Shown here: piece after piece, positions 1 to 7,986 of the stretch
Position numbering within the stretch: position 1 is the stretch's first letter
Layout of the letters: each line of letters opens with the position of its first letter
Assembly (NCBI GenBank): GCA_012520695.1
Contig: JAAYNU010000087.1
Location: 1 to 11,893, forward strand
Direction: 5' to 3'
DNA from: Erysipelothrix sp.
GTDB lineage: Bacteria > Bacillota_I > Bacilli_A > Erysipelotrichales > Erysipelotrichaceae
DNA length: 11,893 nucleotides
Program-made: the position numbers and the translations under genes
The notes under the pieces: model-generated
Seen by the model: the letters and a program-made list of their open reading frames with translations, nothing else
What the model was told of the DNA's origin: nothing
The model's database searches: none

Positions 1-2
1 AT

Positions 3-410
3 CAGAGTTTAAAACCATTTGATGAGTGTATTGAATATCTCATTAAAGAGGGGCACACTATCCAAAGTGGAAGAGAAGCTCTGCAAGGACACGTACTTAT
101 TGAGTACAATGGTGAGTCTGTCTTAGTTGAACTTTTAGACCGATTTTCAAATTACGATACCTATCTACTTCATACACAGATTATTTCTCAAGCCTTTGGT
201 GAGTATAATTCAAACAACCTACGATATGAGATGTCTGATTATATCGCAAAGCCAGGCGAGGTCGTGTTTAAGACACAGCCTGTAAGTGTGGATGAATTTA
301 TCACACTTGCGAAAGAAAACGTCATCTTACCACCGAAGACAACGTGTTTTATGCCGAAACTACCAAGCTTACTAGTCTTGAGTGTTCGAGATATCAAAAG
401 CCCCTTTTGA
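3..410 (+). CDS. DUF1015 family protein, C-terminal part (5' end outside the window)
   Basis: An open frame runs in from the left edge for 135 codons to a TGA at 408-410; no start is visible, so this is the 3' end of a longer gene. The peptide fits the C-terminus of the DUF1015 family: a segment with DTYLLHTQIIS where the family usually has a 'vsiLhelil'-type stretch, then a KTQPVSVDEFITLA segment, then LPPKTTCFMPKLPSLLV, which matches the family's near-terminal 'PPKST-F-PKL' signature. DUF1015 proteins are soluble and their biochemical role is not established. I recall them near serine-biosynthesis genes in some Firmicutes, but nothing here tests that. The gene converges on the ABC permease gene, whose stop lies 8 nt beyond. 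Family assignment is by motif memory only; the truncation is due to the window edge, not decay. Confidence 0.72.
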   Translation, partial: QSLKPFDECIEYLIKEGHTIQSGREALQGHVLIEYNGESVLVELLDRFSNYDTYLLHTQIISQAFGEYNSNNLRYEMSDYIAKPGEVVFKTQPVSVDEFITLAKENVILPPKTTCFMPKLPSLLVLSVRDIKSPF

Positions 411-420
411 AGGGGCTTTT
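396..420. terminator. Bidirectional rho-independent terminator between convergent genes
   Basis: A perfect 11-bp inverted repeat (AAAAGCCCCTT at 396-406 and AAGGGGCTTTT at 410-420) encloses a 3-nt loop. The stem carries A-runs on the 5' side and T-runs on the 3' side on both strands, so it can end transcripts from either direction. It contains the TGA of the DUF1015 gene (408-410) and touches the stop of the ABC permease gene (419-421, minus strand). Confidence 0.88.
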
Positions 421-2074
421 ATCCGATTAAACGAGGAAGTCGCGTTTGACACATTTTAGTGATTGAAACATACAAGAGGGCACTGATGGCCACAATGATG
501 AGTGTAGAACTCATAAGTACAATTATGACACCAAAGTTTAGTGCTGAAATCACAATCACGCCAATGATCGCCATGATTGAGAACATTGGAACCATCGCGA
601 GCATGTTTTGTTTCACTGCTTCTTGATCAATAGTCCAATTGAGTTTTGGCTTATAGACATCAAGATAGATGTTGAAGATGTTTGAACACAAACTACCAAT
701 TAACATCGAGACAAAAGCAAGTAATACAATCAATGGATTCAATCGAAGTAGAACTCCCGCAATGATGATCACAAAGAATAAAGGAAGGGACATACAAATA
801 ACACTTAAAATTAACTTCGCATTGACCAAGGTAATTAAGTTGATCGGCATGATTTTGTATTCACTCATTGCTTTGCCTTCGCGAGATATTGCGGTTGAAG
901 CAACCATTCCCAAAGAACCAAAGGCAAAGGACACAAGAAATGTACCGCATAATGCGATAATCATACCGTCAACGATACTAAGTGCTGTGATAAGTTCTTT
1001 AATCTGAGCAATAATCGGTCCCAAATCCGTAAGGATGTCAGGTGAAGTGAAAAGCGGTAGAAAGATCATAATCGGTAAGATTAGAAGCATGATAAAGTAA
1101 TTGAGTGCAAATATAGGTGTTCGCATGATATTTTTGAAGTCGTTTTTCATTAAAGTAACGACGAGACTGTTTGAACGAGAGCGATTTACAAGCTCTTTGT
1201 CACTCAGTTTTTTTCTTGATCCAGACTCTTCTTGAATGCTTAGAGCGCTCTTGACATAGAGGTTTTCAATCAGTAAGATAGCGATCGCAACGAATGCGAG
1301 AGATACAAGGATCCCGATGAGTAAGGATACGAAGTTTAAATTCGCAACGCCATCGATAAAAAATCGTAAGTGAGGAAGTGATGTACTCATTACATTCACA
1401 AGTGTGTTTGTACCAGTTTGAATGCCCTCGATGAGGCTTTCAATCATTGCATCAGGATCCATGTTACTGGAACCCATCATGCTCGTTACCATTGTGATGG
1501 CTAAGATGAACAGGGTTGAAATATAAGTAAATAAGTTTTTATTTCTAAACAAAGGAACGAATTTAAATACAATCACAACTACAGTCAATGAAATCACCAT
1601 AGGTATTAAAGGAATAAATAATCCAGCGATGATAAATGCAATTAGTAAATTAAAAGAAAAACCTGTAATTGCAAAATACGCAATGATGAATGGGATATAG
1701 ATGAGTCCCAATGAGATATAAAGTGTATACAGTGTATTCAGTAAACGCGCAAGCATAAACTCACGGACACTGATTGGAAGCACTAAGTAGCGCTGGATGT
1801 CCTTTGAGAAATAATAAATACTTGGAACGAGTATGAAACTCATGACAATAAGATAAAGACTAATCGCTGTAAAGAGGAGATAGAAGCTCATTTGTGATTG
1901 CGACATGGCATTGAGCATGTCAATGACATAGTATGAGAAGAATCCAACTAAGCTCCCTAAATAGAGATAAACAAAGATGAGTAGTCCAATCATTGTCTTC
2001 TTATTCTTCTCAGGAAGCATTGAATTATCCTGAGATTTAATCATCGTCTTCGTTAGGGTTAAAATGCGACTCAT
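419..2074 (-). CDS. ABC-2 type exporter, large membrane (permease) subunit
   Basis: A 551-residue very hydrophobic protein, predicted to be the integral-membrane half of an ABC exporter partnered with the ATPase encoded just upstream. By eye there are about twelve membrane segments (around residues 28-50, 63-88, 107-136, 141-172, 181-200, 248-272, 321-343, 365-395, 418-442, 446-470, 490-512 and 513-537). Polar stretches lie at 200-245 and 275-318. The chain looks internally duplicated. A cytosolic SKDIQRYLVLPISVREFMLA segment (90-109) is echoed by SREGKAMSEYKIMPINLITLVNAK (397-420), the 'SREG...LP' element seen in ABC-2 permeases. Each half would then be one permease unit. Its ATG overlaps the ATPase stop as ATGA (2071-2074), implying translational coupling. 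Substrate is unknown; lipid, peptide or drug export are all possible. Family call is firm, function is not. Confidence 0.85.
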   Translation of the reverse strand: MSRILTLTKTMIKSQDNSMLPEKNKKTMIGLLIFVYLYLGSLVGFFSYYVIDMLNAMSQSQMSFYLLFTAISLYLIVMSFILVPSIYYFSKDIQRYLVLPISVREFMLARLLNTLYTLYISLGLIYIPFIIAYFAITGFSFNLLIAFIIAGLFIPLIPMVISLTVVVIVFKFVPLFRNKNLFTYISTLFILAITMVTSMMGSSNMDPDAMIESLIEGIQTGTNTLVNVMSTSLPHLRFFIDGVANLNFVSLLIGILVSLAFVAIAILLIENLYVKSALSIQEESGSRKKLSDKELVNRSRSNSLVVTLMKNDFKNIMRTPIFALNYFIMLLILPIMIFLPLFTSPDILTDLGPIIAQIKELITALSIVDGMIIALCGTFLVSFAFGSLGMVASTAISREGKAMSEYKIMPINLITLVNAKLILSVICMSLPLFFVIIIAGVLLRLNPLIVLLAFVSMLIGSLCSNIFNIYLDVYKPKLNWTIDQEAVKQNMLAMVPMFSIMAIIGVIVISALNFGVIIVLMSSTLIIVAISALLYVSITKMCQTRLPRLIG

Positions 2075-2787
2075 TTCGTAACCTCTAAGAAGATTTCTTC
2101 AAGAGAAAGATCATTGTATTGTGATTTCAAATTACTGAGAGTTCCTGTGTATAGTACTTTACCGTGGTTGATGATGATAATTTGATCACAGAGCTTCTCA
2201 GCAACCTCTAATACGTGGGTTGAGAAGAATACGGATTTATTGTCCTTAGCACGATCTTTCATCAATTCCTTCAATGCGAAGGATGACTGGGGATCAAGTC
2301 CCGTTAGGGGTTCATCTAAGATCAATAGATTGGGATTGTGAATCAATTGCGCTATGACCATGATCTTTTGTCTCATCCCATGTGAATAAGAGTTAATTTT
2401 ATTATTGAGAGCATGGTCAATGTCTAATAGCTTGGTATAGCGCTGGATGCGCTCCAAACGATCTTCTGAGTTCACACCATAGATGTCCGCAATAAAATTG
2501 AGATACTCAAGGCCTTTTAGTTTTAGGAAAGCATTGGGATCATCACTCACGAAACCGAATTGTTGTTTCGCTTTGATTGGATTCGTAGCGATATCAATAC
2601 CGTTAATGGTAACTGATCCGCTGTCCGGTGTTAAGAGGCCTGTAAGCATGCGAAGTGTCGTTGTTTTTCCAGCACCGTTGGGTCCTATGAAGCCAACTAT
2701 TTGTCCAGGTTCAATCGTGATGTTTAATTCATCAACAGCATTCTTTTTTCCGTCGTAAGATTTATTAATGTTTTTTAGTTCAATCAT
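2071..2787 (-). CDS. ABC transporter ATP-binding protein
   Basis: A 238-residue nucleotide-binding subunit that should drive the adjacent permease. Walker A is GPNGAGKT at residues 35-42. The signature motif is the degenerate YSHGMRQK (134-141) instead of LSGGQ, as in many ABC-2/BcrA-like ATPases. Walker B is LLILDEP (154-160) followed by the D-loop GLD (163-165), and the switch histidine sits in FFSTHVLE. At the Q-loop position the sequence reads FVSDDPNAF (79-87), so the usual glutamine is absent, again typical of this subfamily. The start at 2787 has a good ribosome binding site (TAAGGAGA, 2796-2803 on the minus strand, about 8 nt away). The RBS begins right after the T-run of the plsY terminator, leaving no room for a promoter between them. 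Substrate and gene name are not assignable from sequence alone. Confidence 0.92.
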   Translation of the reverse strand: MIELKNINKSYDGKKNAVDELNITIEPGQIVGFIGPNGAGKTTTLRMLTGLLTPDSGSVTINGIDIATNPIKAKQQFGFVSDDPNAFLKLKGLEYLNFIADIYGVNSEDRLERIQRYTKLLDIDHALNNKINSYSHGMRQKIMVIAQLIHNPNLLILDEPLTGLDPQSSFALKELMKDRAKDNKSVFFSTHVLEVAEKLCDQIIIINHGKVLYTGTLSNLKSQYNDLSLEEIFLEVTK

Positions 2788-2803
2788 AATTTATGTCTCC
2801 TTA

Positions 2804-2831
2804 TAAAAAGATGCAGGCCTTCGCCTACATC
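2804..2831 (-). terminator. Terminator-like hairpin at the end of plsY, just ahead of the ABC operon
   Basis: Read on the minus strand, GATGTAGGC pairs with GCCTGCATC (9 bp, one G-U wobble) around a GAAG loop, and is followed by TTTTTA. This is a good rho-independent terminator. It contains the plsY TAG stop (2825-2827). Its T-run ends one base from the ribosome binding site of the ABC ATPase gene, so it is either an intercistronic terminator with partial read-through or a point of control for the ABC operon. Confidence 0.75.
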
Positions 2832-3430
2832 CATGTAATTTTTCGTTCAGTCTTATTGATAATTCGTTTGATGTTACTACGATGACGCCAGATCACAATA
2901 AGTGTGATGATGGTGAACGTAATGGGTACCAATGTAGCACCTTGAGTTATCCATAAACCGAGCGTCGCAATTAAGAGTGCGAGCATTGATGATAGAGCAA
3001 CCATTTTAGTGATATATAATAATATGAAAAAACTGATGAGCGGTAGAATGAAGTCTGTTAGGGGTTGATGTGTAATGAAGATTGAAATACCTAACAAGAA
3101 ACCAAATGCAGTTGAAACTGCTTTACCACCTTTGAAATTCGCGAAGATCGGGAAACAATGTCCCAACGTTGCAAAGAAACCAGCATAGACGATTGCGTCA
3201 GGCATAATGAAATGCGTAAGTGTCATTGCGATAGTCGCTTTTAGAACATCCAGTACAGAAACAATAATGCCTGCTTTTGCGCCCAATGTTCGACCGGTGT
3301 TTGATCCACCAAGGTTACCAGAACCGTGTTCTCTTACATCGATTTTATAAAACAGCTTACCAATTACAAGAGCAAAGGGTATCGAACCAATTAAATAGCC
3401 GATGATGCTCGCTAATACGTTATTTAACAT
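2825..3430 (-). CDS. plsY: Acyl-phosphate:glycerol-3-phosphate acyltransferase PlsY
   Basis: A 201-residue polytopic membrane enzyme that moves an acyl group from acyl-phosphate to glycerol-3-phosphate, making lysophosphatidic acid, the first committed step of phospholipid synthesis in most Gram-positive bacteria. All PlsY motifs are visible. They are GSIPFALVIGK (15-25), REHGSGNLGGSN (33-44) followed by RTLGAKAG (47-54), and GHCFPIFANFKGGKAVST (90-107) for phosphate and substrate binding. The C-terminal RHRSNIKRIINKTERKI is also typical. Motif 2 reads GNLGGSN where many homologues have GNxGATN. Hydrophobic segments near 3-25, 53-75, 79-97, 107-135, 140-160 and 165-182 fit the multi-pass fold, and length is normal. 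Start at 3430 has AGGTGG (3437-3442) 6 nt upstream. It is divergent from parE, a neighbourhood I recall from Bacillus and streptococci. Confidence 0.95.
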   Translation of the reverse strand: MLNNVLASIIGYLIGSIPFALVIGKLFYKIDVREHGSGNLGGSNTGRTLGAKAGIIVSVLDVLKATIAMTLTHFIMPDAIVYAGFFATLGHCFPIFANFKGGKAVSTAFGFLLGISIFITHQPLTDFILPLISFFILLYITKMVALSSMLALLIATLGLWITQGATLVPITFTIITLIVIWRHRSNIKRIINKTERKITWM

Positions 3431-3449
3431 ATTTTTCCACCTCGCTTCT

Positions 3450-3478
3450 ATTTTACCACGTTATTCTATGAGATAATA
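3450..3478 (-). promoter_or_regulatory. Candidate promoter(s) for plsY
   Basis: On the minus strand there are two candidate -10 boxes: an extended one, TGGTAAAAT (3450-3458), and TATTAT (3473-3478). Neither has a good TTGACA-like -35. The extended -10 would start transcription only a base or so upstream of the ribosome binding site, giving a very short leader; the TATTAT choice gives a more usual leader of about 35-40 nt. Confidence 0.4.
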
Positions 3479-3481
3479 GAA
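3464..3481. repeat. Short inverted repeat between plsY and parE
   Basis: TTCTAT (3464-3469) and ATAGAA (3476-3481) form a perfect 6-bp dyad with a 6-nt spacer, in the divergent promoter region and overlapping a candidate plsY -10 box. It could be an operator half-site pair, but in AT-rich DNA a repeat this short may be chance. Confidence 0.25.
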
Positions 3482-3504
3482 AAATGAGATTGTTTAAGCT
3501 TGAA

Positions 3505-3534
3505 TTAAATGGTAAACTAAATTTCGTGTATAAT
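3505..3534 (+). promoter_or_regulatory. Promoter of the parE-parC operon
   Basis: A perfect -10 box, TATAAT (3529-3534), lies 23 nt before the parE ATG. The best -35 at usual spacing is the weak TTAAAT (3505-3510, 18-nt spacer). Transcription would start near 3541, giving a leader of under 20 nt that holds little more than the AGGAG ribosome binding site (3544-3548). Confidence 0.65.
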
Positions 3535-3557
3535 ACTCTAGAGAGGAGTTTTAGCAA

Positions 3558-5468
3558 ATGAGTACAAAAGACTACTCCGCGTCGTCCATTCAGATCCTTG
3601 AGGGACTCGATGCGGTACGTAAAAGACCAGGAATGTATATCGGGTCGACTGATCAGCGTGGACTCCATCACTTAGTATGGGAAATCATGGATAACGCCAT
3701 TGATGAAGCCCTAAATGGTCATGGTCAAACGATCACACTAACAATTGAGAATGATACAACCCTCAGCGTCCGAGATGAGGGACGTGGAATGCCAACAGAA
3801 ATGCATGCAAGTGGCGTAAGCGCACTGCAAGTAATATTCACCATCTTACACGCTGGAGGAAAATTTTCCGAAGAAGGCGGGTATAAGACATCAGGAGGAC
3901 TTCACGGAGTTGGAGCCTCAGTCGTAAACGCATTGAGTACATCACTCGAAGCCACTGTTTATCGAAAAGATGCAGCATATAAGATGAGTTTCAAAGATGG
4001 GGGACACCCGGTCGGCGGATTAGAAAAACTCGCAATTAAAGAAACACCAGGATCATTGGTGCGTTTTACTGCGGATGAATCCATTTTCAAGAATGCGAAA
4101 TTCAGCATCGACACAATTTGTGATCGCATCCAAGAATCCGCATTCCTTCTACAAGGTATTCGATTCATCGTTAAAGATGAGCGCGTAGACCTAGTAAAAG
4201 AATACTTCTATGAAGATGGACTTCAGGAGTTTATGAACTACATTCATGAAGACCAAACTGTATTAAACGAAACCATCATCGTTGATGGTGAGTCCGGTGG
4301 CATCGAAGCTAAAATTGCGATGCAATATAATGAAGGGTATAACGAAGACACGTATTCATACGTAAACTTAGTTAGAACTCACGATGGCGGAACTCACGTA
4401 GCAGGATTCCGTTCAGGCTTCACAAAAGTGATGAACGAATACGCTCGTAAACATAATTTATTAAAAGAAAAGGAAAAGAACTTTGAAGGAGCAGATATCC
4501 GCGAAGGATTGTCTGTGATTTTAAGTGTCTCAATTCCTGAGAATTTACTTCAATTCGAAGGACAAACAAAAGGGAAGTTAGGTACACCGATTGCACGTCA
4601 AGTTGTGGATACGATCATTTCAGATCAACTCCCATACTACCTTGATACGCATCATGAAGAAGCAGTCAAGATTATATCGAAGATTCAACGTGCTTCTCAA
4701 GCGCGCCTTGCGGCACGTAAAGCGAGAGAGAATGCACGTAACGGTAAGAGAAACCGAGTTGAACGCTTACTCAGTGGTAAACTAGCGGATGCCCAAACGC
4801 GTAATAAGAATAAAAATGAACTTTTCCTTGTGGAGGGTGATTCAGCGGGTGGTTCAGCGAAACAGGGTCGTGACTCTAAGTTTCAGGCCATCTTACCTTT
4901 ACGAGGTAAAGTCTTGAACACTCAAAAAGCGAAGTTTGAAGACATTTTGAAAAATGAAGAATTGAATACCATCATTCACTGTGTGGGTGCGGGTGTTGGA
5001 AAAGACTTCGAATTAAAAGATTGTAACTACAATAAAATCATCATCATGACCGATGCGGACACTGATGGAGCGCATATTCAGGTTCTTTTATTGACGTTCT
5101 TCTTCAGACACATGCGACCTCTAGTGGAAGCGGGTTATGTTTACATTGCTCAACCACCACTGTATCGAATTCGTGCAGGTAAAGAACAGTTCTACTGCTA
5201 TACCGAAGAAGAACTTGATGAATACCGTGAGAAATACGGTAAACTTGAACTTCAACGCTATAAGGGTCTTGGTGAAATGAACGCAGACCAGTTATGGGAA
5301 ACAACCATGGATCCTGAACAAAGATCCATGATTCAAGTAAGAATTGATGATCTACTTGCGGCGGACCGTCGTGTATCAGTATTAATGGGAGATAAGGTTG
5401 ATGTTCGCCGTGACTGGATTGAACAAAACGTTGCCTTTACCCTAGAGGAGGAAGACCATGTCTCATGA
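3558..5468 (+). CDS. parE: DNA topoisomerase IV subunit B
   Basis: A 636-residue ATPase subunit of topoisomerase IV, the type IIA enzyme that separates linked daughter chromosomes. The N-terminal GHKL ATPase domain shows the catalytic glutamate E42 and Mg-binding N46 (EIMDNAIDEA). It also has DEGRGMP and the ATP-lid GGLHGVGASVVNALS. A transducer domain follows to about residue 390. The TOPRIM domain has E426 in LVEGDSAGGSA and the metal triad D499/D501/D503 in TDADTDGAHI. The C-terminus has QRYKGLGEMNADQLWETTM. I prefer ParE over GyrB because of NTQKAKFEDILKNEELNTII and IQVLLLTFFFRHMRPL, which are ParE-like, and because parC, lacking a GyrA box, follows. The ATG has AGGAG 9 nt upstream. Its 3' end overlaps parC by 11 nt, matching the need for equal A and B subunits. 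Confidence 0.96.
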   Translation: MSTKDYSASSIQILEGLDAVRKRPGMYIGSTDQRGLHHLVWEIMDNAIDEALNGHGQTITLTIENDTTLSVRDEGRGMPTEMHASGVSALQVIFTILHAGGKFSEEGGYKTSGGLHGVGASVVNALSTSLEATVYRKDAAYKMSFKDGGHPVGGLEKLAIKETPGSLVRFTADESIFKNAKFSIDTICDRIQESAFLLQGIRFIVKDERVDLVKEYFYEDGLQEFMNYIHEDQTVLNETIIVDGESGGIEAKIAMQYNEGYNEDTYSYVNLVRTHDGGTHVAGFRSGFTKVMNEYARKHNLLKEKEKNFEGADIREGLSVILSVSIPENLLQFEGQTKGKLGTPIARQVVDTIISDQLPYYLDTHHEEAVKIISKIQRASQARLAARKARENARNGKRNRVERLLSGKLADAQTRNKNKNELFLVEGDSAGGSAKQGRDSKFQAILPLRGKVLNTQKAKFEDILKNEELNTIIHCVGAGVGKDFELKDCNYNKIIIMTDADTDGAHIQVLLLTFFFRHMRPLVEAGYVYIAQPPLYRIRAGKEQFYCYTEEELDEYREKYGKLELQRYKGLGEMNADQLWETTMDPEQRSMIQVRIDDLLAADRRVSVLMGDKVDVRRDWIEQNVAFTLEEEDHVS

Positions 5469-7917
5469 ACCAATCATAGAGCAACCACTTGAGGATATTG
5501 TTGGTGAGCGTTTTGGACGCTATTCAAAATATATCATTCAAGAGCGTGCGCTCCCCGATGTGAGAGATGGACTCAAGCCAGTTCAGCGACGCATTCTCTA
5601 CGCAATGTATCACGATAAAAACTTTTTCGATAAACCATATCGTAAATCGGCTAAAACAGTCGGTCTTGTAATTGGTAACTACCACCCTCACGGTGATAGT
5701 TCTGTTTATGATGCGATGGTGCGTTTATCACAATCATGGAAAATGAACATGCCCCTGATTGATATGCAAGGGAACAACGGTTCGATTGATGATGATCCAG
5801 CCGCTGCGATGCGATATACTGAGGCCAGAATCTCTAAACTATCACACCGCTTACTCGATAATATTGATGAAGAAGTCGTGCCATTTGTCTTAAACTTTGA
5901 TGACATGACAACCGAACCATCTGTACTACCTGCTCGTTATCCAAACCTTTTGGTAAACGGTGCAACGGGGATTGCGGCAGGGTATGCGACAAACATTCCA
6001 CCGTTCAACTTAAATGAGATATTACAGGCAACGATTTATCGTTTGCACAATCCATCATGCTCAGTTGAAGAAATTATGCAACTAATTAAAGGACCAGACT
6101 TCCCAACGGGAGCCATTATTCAGTCCAAAGAAGGTATTGAAGACATTCTTAAAACAGGTCGCGGACGCATTGTTGTTCAAGCGAAAGCAGACATTGTTCA
6201 AAATAAGAGTATGAAGCAAATCGTCATCACTGAATTACCATATGAAGTCATTAAATCCAACGTTGTTCGTAAGATTGATGAACTTCGTTTTGCGAAAGCA
6301 ACTGAAGGTTTTGGTGATGTCATGGATGTCCGTGATGAATCTGACCGTAATGGTCTTCGTATTGTGATTGATTGCAAGCGCGATGCGGATGCTCAAAGTA
6401 TTTTAAATCTATTCTATAAACATACTGAACTTCAAGTCTATTACAATGCGAACATGGTTGCGATTGTGAATCAAAGACCGAAGGTCTGTGGTGTCATGGA
6501 AATCCTAGACGCTTATATTGCGTTTAGGGAAGAAGTGGTCCTTTCACGATCGAAGTTCCGATTCGCACAAAGAGAAAAAAGACTTCATTTAATTGAAGGG
6601 CTGATGAAAGCAACGTCCATCCTTGATGAAATCATTGCGATTATTAGAGCTTCAAGTAACCGTGGAAATTCACGCGACAACATTATGAAGGAATTCGGCT
6701 TCACAACAGAACAAGCCAGTGCCATTGTAGACTTACAACTGTATCGCTTATCGTCAACGGATATTGTTGCACTTCGTAACGAATTCGCTGAACTATCCAA
6801 CGAATTAGACTATCTTGAATCGATTATAAAAAACAAAGCGATGTTACACACAGTATTAGTGCAAGAGTTTAATGAAATCAATACGGACTTCATTTCACCG
6901 CGTCGCAGTGTCATTGAAGATGAGATTTCAGATCTTGAAGTTGATGTATTGTCACTACTTACTAAAGAAGATGTGATGGTAACACTCTCTAAAGATGGTT
7001 ATCTGAAGAAAGTATCCTTAAGATCGTATGGATCGAGCCAAAAAGACGTCATTGGTCTTAAAGATGATGATAAACCAATCTTTGCTGCTGAAGCTGAATC
7101 AACGGATTACCTTGTATTTATTTCAAACCTAGGTCGTTACGGGATGATGCTTGTTCATAACATTGAAGAAGCGCGTTGGCGTGATGTTGGATCTCACTTA
7201 AATCAATACGTTAAGTTTGAACCGACTGAAGAAATTGTCTCCGCATTCATCATTAAAGACTTTGATACGTATCGAGATATCGTTACAACAAGTCGTTTAG
7301 GAATGATTAAAAAGACTGCAGTTATTGATTTAGAAGTTAAACGCTACAACCGCATGTACGATATCATGAATCTTTCGAAGGATGATCGCCTCGTAGGTGC
7401 TCATATTTCAAAACAAGACGATGATATTCTGATTGTAACGCACATGGGTAATGTGATTCGCTTAGAATTGAATGATATTACTCAAATTGGTGTTCGTGCC
7501 AAGGGTGTGATTGCGATTAAACTGAAGAAACATGACTATGTTGTGAGTTCCGCAATTCTCTCAGATGAGAGTGATGTTGTATTCATCAGTGAGAAATCAC
7601 AATTCAAACGCATGAAACAAGATGATATTCTTGTAAACAACCGCGCAACACAGGGAAGTAGTATGATGCGAGAAATCAAATCAAATCCTAACTTTGTGAT
7701 GTATGTGGGTGCTTACAATATTCAAGATGTTATTGAACTCTATAATGAGAAAATGATTTTACTGAATGTTAAGGATATTCCTTTAATGACCAGTGATCAA
7801 TCCTTCTCAAATGTCTTGGATGAAAGTGACTTTGTGGTTGTTGAAAAACGACTCGAAGTTCCCAAAGTGAAAAATCCTGTTGTTATTGAGGAGCAACCTT
7901 TGAAATTTGACCTGTAA
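5458..7917 (+). CDS. parC: DNA topoisomerase IV subunit A
   Basis: An 819-residue breakage-reunion subunit of topoisomerase IV. The N-terminal winged-helix region has LPDVRDGLKPVQRRILYAM and the active-site tyrosine Y120, preceded by R119, in AAMRYTEARIS; Y120 forms the covalent link to DNA. The quinolone region HPHGDSSVYDAM (76-87) keeps the sensitive-type residues S81 and D85. A long tower and coiled-coil region runs to about residue 490, followed by the C-terminal beta-pinwheel. The GyrA box (QRRGGKG) is missing where it would be expected (522-533 reads RSYGSSQKDVIG), which separates ParC from GyrA. Length is normal for Bacillota. The start is set by a strong AGGAGG (5446-5451) 6 nt before ATG, inside the end of parE; coupled translation is likely. 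The promoter of the next operon lies in its last codons. Confidence 0.96.
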   Translation: MSHEPIIEQPLEDIVGERFGRYSKYIIQERALPDVRDGLKPVQRRILYAMYHDKNFFDKPYRKSAKTVGLVIGNYHPHGDSSVYDAMVRLSQSWKMNMPLIDMQGNNGSIDDDPAAAMRYTEARISKLSHRLLDNIDEEVVPFVLNFDDMTTEPSVLPARYPNLLVNGATGIAAGYATNIPPFNLNEILQATIYRLHNPSCSVEEIMQLIKGPDFPTGAIIQSKEGIEDILKTGRGRIVVQAKADIVQNKSMKQIVITELPYEVIKSNVVRKIDELRFAKATEGFGDVMDVRDESDRNGLRIVIDCKRDADAQSILNLFYKHTELQVYYNANMVAIVNQRPKVCGVMEILDAYIAFREEVVLSRSKFRFAQREKRLHLIEGLMKATSILDEIIAIIRASSNRGNSRDNIMKEFGFTTEQASAIVDLQLYRLSSTDIVALRNEFAELSNELDYLESIIKNKAMLHTVLVQEFNEINTDFISPRRSVIEDEISDLEVDVLSLLTKEDVMVTLSKDGYLKKVSLRSYGSSQKDVIGLKDDDKPIFAAEAESTDYLVFISNLGRYGMMLVHNIEEARWRDVGSHLNQYVKFEPTEEIVSAFIIKDFDTYRDIVTTSRLGMIKKTAVIDLEVKRYNRMYDIMNLSKDDRLVGAHISKQDDDILIVTHMGNVIRLELNDITQIGVRAKGVIAIKLKKHDYVVSSAILSDESDVVFISEKSQFKRMKQDDILVNNRATQGSSMMREIKSNPNFVMYVGAYNIQDVIELYNEKMILLNVKDIPLMTSDQSFSNVLDESDFVVVEKRLEVPKVKNPVVIEEQPLKFDL

Positions 7918-7928
7918 AAAGGTATAAT
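7900..7928 (+). promoter_or_regulatory. Strong sigma-A-type promoter for the yqeH operon, inside the parC 3' end
   Basis: TTGAAA (7900-7905) and a perfect TATAAT (7923-7928) are separated by exactly 17 nt. The -35 box and most of the spacer lie within the coding end of parC, whose TAA is at 7915-7917. Transcription should begin near 7935, just ahead of the leader hairpin. Confidence 0.82.
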
Positions 7929-7937
7929 AAACATACT

Positions 7938-7970
7938 AAGTCTGAGAGCAATCTCAGACTTTCATTTCTT
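7938..7970 (+). terminator. Leader hairpin / possible parC terminator upstream of yqeH
   Basis: A perfect 10-bp stem, AAGTCTGAGA (7938-7947) with TCTCAGACTT (7952-7961), closes on a GCAA loop, a stable GNRA tetraloop. It is followed by a broken T-rich tract (TCATTTCTT). It can act as a terminator for parE-parC, but it lies downstream of the yqeH promoter, so transcripts from that promoter would carry it from about position +4. Weak termination, 5'-end protection or control are all possible. Confidence 0.6.
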
Positions 7971-7986
7971 AGAAAGTTGGACTGTT

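Noticed and set aside
669..1007. 112-codon open frame on the + strand
   Set aside because: It lies antisense inside the ABC permease gene, has no ribosome binding site and resembles no family; it is a by-product of the permease reading frame.
3453..3671. 72-codon minus-strand open frame spanning the parE promoter and start
   Set aside because: It overlaps the start of parE and the divergent promoter region, and its product has no family resemblance.
3558..7917. GyrB/GyrA instead of ParE/ParC
   Set aside because: The GyrA box is missing in the A subunit and the TOPRIM region of the B subunit reads like ParE.
7907..7928. TTGACC as the -35 box for the TATAAT before yqeH
   Set aside because: The spacer would be only 10 nt; TTGAAA seven bases upstream gives exactly 17 nt.
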